Origin: Rhizobiaceae bacterium
GTDB taxonomy: Bacteria > Pseudomonadota > Alphaproteobacteria > Rhizobiales > Rhizobiaceae
NCBI GenBank assembly: GCA_016793565.1
Contig: JAEUMA010000651.1
Span: 1 to 5,218 of the forward strand
Length of the DNA: 5,218 nucleotides
Reading direction: 5' to 3'
Shown here: one piece after another, positions 1-5,163 of the stretch
Layout: each line of letters starts with the position of its first letter
How positions within the stretch are numbered: position 1 is the stretch's first letter
Made by a program: the position numbers and the translations under genes
The notes under the pieces: model-generated
What the model was told of the DNA's origin: nothing
What the model saw: only the letters and a program-made list of their open reading frames with translations
Database searches by the model: none

Positions 1-190
1 GCAACTCAAGGGCTGCGGGATCGCGCGCAAGCACTTCGGCCAGGCGTCTGAACCTTTGTCCGAACCGCTGCTCCTGGTCTGCCACTGCGTATGGCTCAGG
101 CCGCTGGAGGACGGCTCGTCTTCCGGGAAGCCTTGCTTGAGGTTGTCCGGGATTTAGCCTGAGAAGGGGTTTGGTTGGATCGCTCGCCAT
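1..190 (-). CDS. Subtilisin-like (S8 family) serine peptidase, N-terminal fragment, partial
   Basis: The gene runs off the left edge, so only the first 63 codons are present. The start is the ATG at 190-188. It has a strong Shine-Dalgarno sequence (AGAGG, at 197-201) six bases upstream and an uninterrupted frame to the edge. The peptide begins MASDPTKPLLRLNPGQ and continues into a charged, probably helical stretch at residues 40-57 (QRFGQRFRRLAEVLARD). From memory this resembles the N-terminal region of S8 peptidases encoded directly after AAA ATPases of the type found here. The catalytic Asp/His/Ser region lies outside the window, so protease identity is inferred from this N-terminus and the neighbour, not seen. 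The gene overlaps the 3' end of the ATPase gene by 95 bases in another frame, implying translational coupling. A GTG at 85-83 is a possible later start but has no comparable ribosome binding site. Confidence 0.68.
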   Translation of the reverse strand, partial: MASDPTKPLLRLNPGQPQARLPGRRAVLQRPEPYAVADQEQRFGQRFRRLAEVLARDPAALEL

Positions 191-1166
191 CTATTACCTC
201 TGGTCGCACTCGGGATGCCCAGAGGTCTAATTCCGCACGCACTGCGTCATCGATCGAAAGCTCCCCCAAGCTCAGTATTTGTCGCCGCCTGACATTCTGG
301 CAAAAATCAATCGCCTCGGCGTAGCTCACAGATCCGAGCTTGGCTCCTAGGACACGGGGCAATAGCCGCGGCCTATCGGGCCACTGCGACATCACGCGGT
401 CGAGGAAAATCTCGAGCTGCTTCTTGTCGGGCGCCGGGAACCCCAGACGAAGTTGAAAACGGCGCCAGACGGCACGGTCGAGCAGCTCTGCGTGGTTGGT
501 GGCGGCAATGACGATGACGTAGCTCGGCAGCTGGTCGAGCTGCATCAGGAGGAACGACACGACGCGTTTGATTTCGCCGGTCTCGTGAGTATCGCCGCGC
601 TCCTTGCCGATCGCGTCGAACTCATCGAAGAAAAGAATGCTTGGTCGCGTGCGCACGTAGTCGAAGAGCTTCCTGAGGCGCGCATTGGTCTCGCCAAGAT
701 AGCTGCCGATGAGTGCATCGTAGCGCACGACAAAAAACGGCAGCCCTAGGGCTTCAGCCACCGACTCCGCAAATGATGTCTTGCCGTTGCCGGGCGGTCC
801 CGACAGCAGCACACGGTGACGAGGTTCATAGCCGTGAGCGCGGAGGACATCTGCGCGCACATGCTCTTCGATCAGTTGCCGGCCACCCTCCTGGGCGGGC
901 AACGGCAACAGGAGTTGCGACATCTGCGTGCGCGGCTCGATCTCAAGGATCGCATCCTTGCCTGGGCCCGCCAGGTTGGTGGCGGTCGTCAAGGCTGGTG
1001 GCGTCACCGGCACGGCGGACAAGGCCCGCTCCAGCCGATCCGCCACAATATGATGGTTTTGTGCTCGCTCTTCGGCAACCAGGGCTTCGGCGGTCGACTT
1101 CAACATTTCCCGGTCGCCGGCTGCGCCAGCGCGGACAAGGGAAACGAGGAGGTCACTGCGGGCCAT
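96..1166 (-). CDS. AAA+ family ATPase (single AAA domain, partner of an S8 protease)
   Basis: A 356-residue cytoplasmic ATPase with one classical AAA domain. Visible motifs are Walker A GPPGNGKT (123-130), a pore-loop-like segment SYLGET (155-160), Walker B ILFFDEFD (177-184, catalytic acidic pair D181/E182), sensor 1 in AATNHAELLD (N224) and arginine-finger candidates R231/R235/R236. A sensor-2-like segment GSVSYAEAIDFC spans 278-289. Residues 1-50 (starting MARSDLLVSLVRAG) form a charged helical region that, from memory, is characteristic of ATPases paired with S8 peptidases. The probable role is ATP-driven unfolding or remodelling of a substrate for the protease encoded next to it; this is inference from context. 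Residues 326-356 form a Ser/Thr/Lys/Arg-rich tail encoded by DNA that also encodes the start of the protease gene, so the tail may be shaped by that overlap. The ribosome binding site before the ATG is weak. Confidence 0.93.
   Translation of the reverse strand: MARSDLLVSLVRAGAAGDREMLKSTAEALVAEERAQNHHIVADRLERALSAVPVTPPALTTATNLAGPGKDAILEIEPRTQMSQLLLPLPAQEGGRQLIEEHVRADVLRAHGYEPRHRVLLSGPPGNGKTSFAESVAEALGLPFFVVRYDALIGSYLGETNARLRKLFDYVRTRPSILFFDEFDAIGKERGDTHETGEIKRVVSFLLMQLDQLPSYVIVIAATNHAELLDRAVWRRFQLRLGFPAPDKKQLEIFLDRVMSQWPDRPRLLPRVLGAKLGSVSYAEAIDFCQNVRRRQILSLGELSIDDAVRAELDLWASRVRPEVIDGERSNQTPSQAKSRTTSSKASRKTSRPPAA
197..201 (-). promoter_or_regulatory. Ribosome binding site of the subtilase-like gene
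   Basis: AGAGG on the minus strand lies six bases before the ATG at 190-188. It sits inside the coding sequence of the upstream ATPase gene. It favours this start over the in-frame GTG at 85-83 and shows that the two genes share one transcript. Confidence 0.6.
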
Positions 1167-1288
1167 GATTTTCTAGAAGGTCTCTGCGTAAAATGTCGGT
1201 TGTCGAATCGTACACGAAAAGTTCTTAACTGTCTTGGAATGAGAAGCCGCGCTAGCGGTTTCGCGGCTGTCGTCAACTGCTTTGCAGG
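1167..1288. other. Intergenic region between DUF1612 gene and ATPase gene
   Basis: This 122-base gap holds a hairpin (arms 1245-1251 and 1262-1268, AGCCGCG/CGCGGCT) 21 bases downstream of the DUF1612 stop codon. The hairpin lacks a U tract, so it is only a weak terminator candidate. A minus-strand promoter candidate for the ATPase gene follows. No RNA gene or small ORF is evident. Confidence 0.5.
1207..1235 (-). promoter_or_regulatory. Candidate sigma-70-type promoter of the ATPase-protease pair
   Basis: On the minus strand AAGACA (1230-1235) is followed after 17 bases by TACGAT (1207-1212). Each matches four of six consensus positions. Transcription would start near 1200 and leave a leader of about 34 bases before the ATG at 1166. 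A GANTC methylation site (GAATC on the plus strand, 1205-1209) overlaps the -10 element. The call rests on consensus matching by eye. Confidence 0.33.
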
Positions 1289-2416
1289 CTATACAATCCC
1301 CCAGGCGCGATAGCGCCCCCTCCCCGTGATCTCGCGCAGGCTGAGCTCGGCGACGAGATTGAGCGCGCCTCGGGTGGTGACTTTCAACTCCTTTTCGATC
1401 ATCGCACTCGAAACCAGAGGCCGCGACAAGGCGAATTCGATGAGCCGCGGCAATTTCGAGTGCCCGCGCCGCCCCTTGAGACGCCGGTGCATCTGTTCCC
1501 GTGCCAACACCAGACGATCGTGCTCCTTCAGCCCAAGCGCTGCTGTCTCGGATACGGCTTCCAGGAACGCGAGGAGCCGTACCGTCCGGCTGCGATGCCG
1601 CCGCTTTTCGCGCGCGATGAGGCGCAGCCCGGTGGTGAGGCTGGCAAGGTGCGCGGGTGTCTTGCCGCACTGCCTCAGCATGGCGCCGACGAGCAGGACG
1701 CCGAGCCACGGCGCGTGCTGCAGGGGCGCTTCTGTCTCCCAGGCATCCCAGAGCACGGAGGCGCGGAGCACCGGCGGCAGGTCGGCCGTCCTGGCGAGCA
1801 CCGCCAGCCATTCCTCCAGCCGGCCGGTCTCGTCCCAGTCAGGATCGTAGATCAACGGGTCTCTGTCTGCTGGTGCAGGCGGGCGCGACGACGGTGCAGC
1901 TCCTGCCAGAATAGCTCGCGACCGTTCGAGCACCGCATCGATCTCCGCGAACTCGGCCGCCAGATCGGGATCCCGATCTGGCTCCGTTTCCTCTGGAGCC
2001 GCCGTCGCTGCTGTGTCGGTCCCCTCCCCTTCCCCGGCGTTCGGCATCTCCCCTGCCCGGCCCGTGAGCTGGCGCAGACCGGCACGGCTCAAAGCCCAAT
2101 CGGGTTTGTTGGCAAGGATCTGGCGCCGGACCCGTAGAAACGTGTGCGCACGGGTGAGCTCGTGCGTCGGGACGCGGACATCCATATGGGCGTCGTGCAG
2201 CACCAGATCCTCGAGGTGAACGAGTTCGCCCTCGATCCAGAGCGCGGCCACCGCGTCGTGAAAGTTCTGGCGCTCGATCCAGCCGTCGCGCACTAGGGAT
2301 TTGGCCAGCCGCTCGTCGAGGCGGGTGAGCCGGTCTTCGGCCGCGATCAGTGGACCGGCGAGCTCGGCCCATGGGATCGCGCCGTCGATGTGCGTCCCCA
2401 GCGGTTGAACGCTCAT
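1289..2416 (-). CDS. RHE_PE00001 family protein (DUF1612, C-terminal helix-turn-helix)
   Basis: A 375-residue protein recognised from memory as the rhizobial RHE_PE00001/DUF1612 family; its molecular function is unknown to me. Numbering from the ATG at 2416, the conserved N-terminal block ALWIEGELVHLEDLVLHDA spans about residues 58-76, followed by THELTRAH (84-91). An acidic, low-complexity linker lies near 124-190. A second conserved block (about 187-300) includes DPLIYDPDWDE and LQHAPWLG. The end (about 330-375) has the look of a winged helix-turn-helix, RPLVSSAMIEKELKVTTRGA then GRGRYRAWG, suggesting DNA binding. The first block recalls the N-terminal part of Fic proteins, but no Fic catalytic motif (HPFxxGNGR) is visible. 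An upstream GTG at 2494 would add 26 residues. I prefer ATG 2416 because GGGGAG lies 12 bases upstream and the likely -10 element at 2509-2514 leaves almost no leader for the GTG. The family name refers to a locus on Rhizobium etli plasmid p42e, fitting a plasmid setting. Confidence 0.88.
   Translation of the reverse strand: MSVQPLGTHIDGAIPWAELAGPLIAAEDRLTRLDERLAKSLVRDGWIERQNFHDAVAALWIEGELVHLEDLVLHDAHMDVRVPTHELTRAHTFLRVRRQILANKPDWALSRAGLRQLTGRAGEMPNAGEGEGTDTAATAAPEETEPDRDPDLAAEFAEIDAVLERSRAILAGAAPSSRPPAPADRDPLIYDPDWDETGRLEEWLAVLARTADLPPVLRASVLWDAWETEAPLQHAPWLGVLLVGAMLRQCGKTPAHLASLTTGLRLIAREKRRHRSRTVRLLAFLEAVSETAALGLKEHDRLVLAREQMHRRLKGRRGHSKLPRLIEFALSRPLVSSAMIEKELKVTTRGALNLVAELSLREITGRGRYRAWGIV
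1961..1980. repeat. Perfect 20-base palindrome inside the DUF1612 gene
   Basis: CAGATCGGGATCCCGATCTG equals its own reverse complement over all 20 bases. It encodes part of the acidic linker (around DRDPDL), the least constrained part of the protein. It may be chance in G+C-rich DNA or a site for a dimeric protein. Confidence 0.9.
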
Positions 2417-2543
2417 GCCCGGATTGAACTCCCCAACTGAAAATCCCGCTTGCTGTCCACCCAAGGCCTCTTGGCCGTCAGACGGCGGAAGCACAAGCCG
2501 TTGATTTTATTGTAGCCGATTCGCCTTGATGAAGCTATCTTGT

Positions 2544-2584
2544 ATATTGCTTCAGCCATGGTGGATGCTCGCCGCGAGCAATAT
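2544..2584. repeat. Spaced inverted repeat, possible recombinase subsite
   Basis: ATATTGC (2544-2550) and GCAATAT (2578-2584) are perfect 7-base inverted repeats separated by 27 bases, upstream of the recombinase gene. A+T-rich inverted half-sites near a resolvase gene recall the subsites of res regions. The assignment as a binding site is inference. Confidence 0.35.
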
Positions 2585-2708
2585 CACTATCGATAAGTAC
2601 CTCGTGTCGGAACTGTACAAGAGTGCGCCCCAAAGGGCTCCGGAGGCTCAAAACCGCAGATTTCCGGCATTTGGCGAGCCGTACGAATGCCCAAAAGGCA
2701 TCTAGAGA

Positions 2709-2720
2709 CGTTTACAAACG
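2709..2720. repeat. 12-base inverted repeat with two-base centre overlapping the recombinase promoter
   Basis: CGTTT-AC-AAACG is an inverted repeat with a 2-base centre. Serine recombinases cut with a 2-base stagger at the centre of such sites, and Tn3-type resolvases bind next to their own gene and repress it. Here the repeat covers the proposed -35 element TTTACA (2711-2716). A role as operator or crossover site is inference. Confidence 0.35.
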
Positions 2721-2738
2721 ATCGGTTATCCTTATCCT
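2711..2738 (+). promoter_or_regulatory. Candidate promoter of the serine recombinase gene
   Basis: TTTACA (2711-2716, five of six matches to TTGACA) is followed after 16 bases by TATCCT (2733-2738, four of six). Transcription would start near 2745, leaving about 40 bases of leader before the ATG at 2784. This argues against a TTG start at 2745. Confidence 0.4.
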
Positions 2739-2783
2739 CTGTGTTTGGAAATCCGCCCTTCAACCGTCTCTCAGGCGCTGCAA

Positions 2784-3731
2784 ATGGCCGCTGACACGCA
2801 AAATCGCGCTTCGCGTCGACCACAGGGGCGCCTGATCGGCTACGCGCGCGTCTCCACGGACGAGCAGGCCACGGAAGCCCAGGACATAGAGCTGCGCTCG
2901 GCCGGCTGCGATGTGATCGTCCAGGAGCACGGTTCGGGTGCATCACGCGCCCGCCCTGCCCTCGCCAAGCTCGTGCGCGAGATCGGCGCCGGCGAGACGC
3001 TCGTCGTCGTGCGCCTCGACCGCCTGGCGCGCTCTGTCAGCCATCTTCTCGAGGTGATCGAGGATCTGACGGCAAAGGGAGCACATTTCCGGTCTCTGCG
3101 GGATCCGATCGACACTTCGACGCCGCAAGGGATGTTCTCGCTGCAGATCCTCGGCGCCGTCGCGCAGCTCGAACGCGCGCTGATCTCGGAGCGCACCAAG
3201 GCCGGTATCAGGGCGGCAAAGGCCAAAGGACGTCTCCCAGGCAATCCCGGAATCCGTGAACGTCGGCCCGACGTGCTGGCCAGCATGACGGCCGCACAGA
3301 AAGCCGCCTATGGAGCCCGTATCCAGGCGACCGCCAATCAGTGGCTTCCGACGGTTCGGCGCATGCGTCCGGATCACACATGGGATGATATCGCGCGGGT
3401 CTTGAAGCAGCGGGGTCTCAACTGGACGCCGGAGCGGCTTCGCCGTGCGGCGAAGTGGATGGTCGCCGAGGCAATGGCGGACCCTGCCCTCCTGCGAAAA
3501 TCGCCTCCGCGCCTTCCCGAGGACCGCCTGATGACGCTGGTCGCGGGCATCCATTCCTCAAACGTCGATCTGACGCTTCGCGAAATCGCCGGCCAGCTCG
3601 AGCGACTCCACGAGCGCACGCCCCGCGGCGGCACCAAATGGTCGCCGTCCTCGGTCAAGAACCTCATCGACCGGGCTCGCCGATCCGGACTGCTTGCGGT
3701 CGAGGAGCCGCAGCGCGCCGCCGATTCTTGA
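2784..3731 (+). CDS. Serine recombinase / resolvase family protein with extended C-terminus
   Basis: A 315-residue site-specific DNA recombinase. The N-terminal resolvase catalytic domain (about residues 15-145) has GYARVSTDEQ with the nucleophile S24 next to R22, the active-site motif VVVRLDRLAR (about 74-83), and the long helix region LGAVAQLERALISERTKAG (about 124-142). The basic segment KAKGRLPGNPG leads into the DNA-binding part. Typical small resolvases are about 180-200 residues. This one carries about 120 more, with two helix-turn-helix-like segments, TWDDIARVLKQRGLNWTPER (199-218) and TLREIAGQLER through WSPSSVKNLIDRARRSG (264-302). I recall this extended architecture from rhizobial plasmid and island recombinases. 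The ATG at 2784 is chosen over a TTG at 2745 because AGG lies about nine bases upstream and the promoter candidate would begin transcripts near 2745. Beside repC it may resolve plasmid multimers, or it may be left from a mobile unit; both are inference. Confidence 0.93.
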   Translation: MAADTQNRASRRPQGRLIGYARVSTDEQATEAQDIELRSAGCDVIVQEHGSGASRARPALAKLVREIGAGETLVVVRLDRLARSVSHLLEVIEDLTAKGAHFRSLRDPIDTSTPQGMFSLQILGAVAQLERALISERTKAGIRAAKAKGRLPGNPGIRERRPDVLASMTAAQKAAYGARIQATANQWLPTVRRMRPDHTWDDIARVLKQRGLNWTPERLRRAAKWMVAEAMADPALLRKSPPRLPEDRLMTLVAGIHSSNVDLTLREIAGQLERLHERTPRGGTKWSPSSVKNLIDRARRSGLLAVEEPQRAADS

Positions 3732-3739
3732 TCCAAACA

Positions 3740-5059
3740 TCATTCGAACCTCGGGTTTTTCAGGCTCTTGAGCAGCGACGGCGAAGCCTCATACCTCGGT
3801 TTGCCAACCGCCTCGTCCGAAGAGGCACCCTCTGCCGTCTTGTTGGCCGGCTTTTCGGCGTCGAGCCGCTCCCTCAGCAGTGCCATGATCATCGGCCAGG
3901 TCGCGAATTTACCCGCTCGCGCCTTGTCGGTCAGGCTGCGCAAGTACCCGCCGGCGCTGTTGATCCGATCGTGCCGCTGGTAGATCGCCGCAAGGGTGAT
4001 CGCGGCGTGCTGCTCGCCCATGGCCTCGCAGGCTTCACGCCAGGCGCTCGGGCTGATCCCCAGCATCGGCCGGGCCAGTTCCGCCGCGGCCAGAAAATCG
4101 CGCCAGTGCCGGATACTTCCACCCTGGGCCAAATCGCGCAGGTTGCTGCAGGCGTCCATCACGATCGTCAAAGGCAGTTCGCGCTTCGGCAAGCTCCTCA
4201 GGTTGTCGGGTTCCGCGGCGCTGCCACCCGCTTCTTCCTTATTTCCCAAGCCGTTTTCAGATTCAGATGTGGGGTATGGGTTTGAATTCTGTATGTGCGC
4301 GCCACTACGGGACTCATTGGCGTCCGGATTCTGTGTTTTTGCGAAAGATTCCAATACCTCACGGATCTCAGTGCAGAGCGCGTGAAGATCGACGTAGATG
4401 TCATCGAGGACCTGGCGGGGTGCCGTCCGCGGAAGTCGGCCTATGATGGCCTGATAGGCCTGATGCACCCTGCCCCAGTTCCCGGGCACATTCTCTTCGA
4501 TGCCGGTCTCGATCAGCTTGACGATGTCCCGGCGGACCAAAGTCAAGCGTTCTCTAGCGACTTGGAACGCTCTCTTTTCCGCCCTGACAGCCTCCGCCAG
4601 TTCCTTGAACTCCTCGGCACGGGCAACGATCGGCGAGAGATCGAAGCCATAGGCCTGCTCGATCTGCCCACCCCTGCCCTTGCGCGCGAACCGTTTCCCG
4701 TTCGGGCTATCCCGCCGAATGATCAGACCACAATCTACAAGCACCGCCAGGTGACGGCGCAGCGTCGTCGCCGGCATGCCATTGGTCCGCTCTGTGAGCT
4801 TCTCATTGGACGGCCAGACAATGAGATCGCCAGCGGCCGAGAGCTCATCGTCCTGATGAAACGACAGGAGCGCGTTGAGGATTGTCAGTGAGCGGTCGGT
4901 TGCGCCGAGCAATTCCTTGGCATCCCGGATCGTATAGAACGCCTTCCATTTCTCGACGCGACTTCCTTCCGGGGCCGCCTTCGCCAAGGCTTGGCTAGCC
5001 ATCATGCCAAGCGTCATCGTTCGCCGCCCGAAGGGCGTCGTTGGGGTATGCGTCTGCAT
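3740..5059 (-). CDS. repC: Plasmid replication initiator RepC
   Basis: A 439-residue initiator of repABC replicons. The N-terminus (MQTHTPTTPFGRRTMTLGMM) and the block IVWPSNEKLTERTNGMPATT followed by LRRHLAVLVDCGLIIRRDS (about 80-118) are signature RepC sequence. Residues 80-143 are the winged-helix DNA-binding region, with the basic stretch GKRFARKGRGG at 121-131. A charged helical region follows (145-190). A polar linker (about 241-290) joins the C-terminal RepC domain (about 315-395, SIRHWRDFLAAAELARPMLG to ATWPMIMALL). RepC binds the origin, which in this plasmid class lies within repC itself, and is rate-limiting for copy number. The start is supported by AGGTGA (5066-5071) six bases upstream. 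Expression should be controlled by RepA/RepB repression of the operon promoter, outside the window, and by the antisense RNA at 5164-5215. The length is typical, with no sign of disruption. Confidence 0.97.
   Translation of the reverse strand: MQTHTPTTPFGRRTMTLGMMASQALAKAAPEGSRVEKWKAFYTIRDAKELLGATDRSLTILNALLSFHQDDELSAAGDLIVWPSNEKLTERTNGMPATTLRRHLAVLVDCGLIIRRDSPNGKRFARKGRGGQIEQAYGFDLSPIVARAEEFKELAEAVRAEKRAFQVARERLTLVRRDIVKLIETGIEENVPGNWGRVHQAYQAIIGRLPRTAPRQVLDDIYVDLHALCTEIREVLESFAKTQNPDANESRSGAHIQNSNPYPTSESENGLGNKEEAGGSAAEPDNLRSLPKRELPLTIVMDACSNLRDLAQGGSIRHWRDFLAAAELARPMLGISPSAWREACEAMGEQHAAITLAAIYQRHDRINSAGGYLRSLTDKARAGKFATWPMIMALLRERLDAEKPANKTAEGASSDEAVGKPRYEASPSLLKSLKNPRFE
4231..4360. other. 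oriV: Probable origin of replication (oriV) within repC
   Basis: In characterised repABC plasmids the origin lies in an A+T-rich stretch inside repC. The only clear dip in base composition in this gene is here: about 47% G+C over 130 bases by hand count, in a gene otherwise clearly G+C-rich. It encodes the poorly conserved linker (about residues 234-277), so it is free to carry DNA-level signals. Four GANTC sites (4260, 4311, 4327, 4347) lie within it. Confidence 0.45.
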
Positions 5060-5065
5060 TTTTCT

Positions 5066-5071
5066 TCACCT
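5066..5071 (-). promoter_or_regulatory. Shine-Dalgarno of repC, partly within a hairpin
   Basis: AGGTGA lies six bases before the repC ATG. Its first three bases belong to the 3' arm of the CCTA-GCGA-TAGG hairpin (5069-5080 in plus coordinates), so the site can be partly hidden when the leader folds. Confidence 0.7.
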
Positions 5072-5128
5072 ATCGCTAGGCAAAAGAACTCTGCCCGCCA
5101 AAGCTGGCGGCGAAAGCCTCATTGAGGC

Positions 5129-5157
5129 TTGACGTCGATTCCGGGAAATGCGATTCT
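5129..5157 (+). promoter_or_regulatory. Promoter of the antisense RNA
   Basis: TTGACG (5129-5134) is a near-consensus -35 element, followed after 17 bases by GATTCT (5152-5157) as a weaker -10. The direction is opposite to repC, as expected for the counter-transcribed RNA of repABC plasmids. Two GATTC (GANTC) sites lie at 5137-5141 and 5152-5156, the second within the -10. Confidence 0.6.
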
Positions 5158-5163
5158 CAGGAC

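Larger units (their letters stand above)
2417..2783. other. Divergent intergenic region between DUF1612 gene and recombinase gene
   Basis: These 367 bases separate two divergently transcribed genes. I find no convincing gene. On the minus strand TACAAT (2509-2514) is a good -10 element for the DUF1612 gene, but its -35 region is poor. A hairpin CCAAGGCCTCTTGG (2461-2474) would lie in that gene's leader. Rightward there is a promoter candidate at 2711-2738. Inverted repeats include ATATTGC/GCAATAT (2544-2550 and 2578-2584), ATGCC/GGCAT (2687-2691 and 2697-2701) and CGTTTACAAACG (2709-2720). This is where a resolution site for the recombinase would be expected. Confidence 0.55.

Noticed and set aside
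1..85. GTG at 85 as the start of the subtilase-like gene
   Set aside because: It is in the same frame as ATG 190, which has a much better ribosome binding site and family-like N-terminal residues. Kept only as an alternative.
1245..1268. AGCCGCG/CGCGGCT hairpin as an intrinsic terminator after the DUF1612 gene
   Set aside because: Seven-base stem but no following U tract; mentioned in the intergenic entry but not called as a terminator.
1173..2372. Long open frames overlapping the DUF1612 gene on both strands (for example 1460-2137 plus, 1173-1811 minus and 1839-2372 minus)
   Set aside because: Shadow frames of a G+C-rich gene: Arg/Ala/Pro-rich composition, no domain, no ribosome binding site, and the DUF1612 frame is clearly the coding one.
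2417..2494. GTG start at 2494 for the DUF1612 gene, adding 26 residues
   Set aside because: No good ribosome binding site, residues unlike the family, and the best -10 element (2509-2514) leaves almost no leader. ATG 2416 has GGGGAG upstream.
2745..2783. TTG start at 2745 for the recombinase, adding 13 residues
   Set aside because: It coincides with the predicted transcription start and has no ribosome binding site; the catalytic domain is complete from ATG 2784.
2587..2946. Open frames in the divergent intergenic region (2587-2946 minus, 2623-2835 plus)
   Set aside because: They run into the recombinase gene in the wrong frame or strand, have no recognisable content and no convincing start signal.
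3747..3760. AACC-TCG-GGTT hairpin followed by TTT as a terminator of the recombinase gene
   Set aside because: The stem is only four base pairs and lies inside the repC coding sequence; too weak to call.
3455..4285. Plus-strand open frame across the end of the recombinase gene and repC
   Set aside because: It overlaps two firmly identified genes, is rich in Arg/Pro/Ala and has no recognisable domain.
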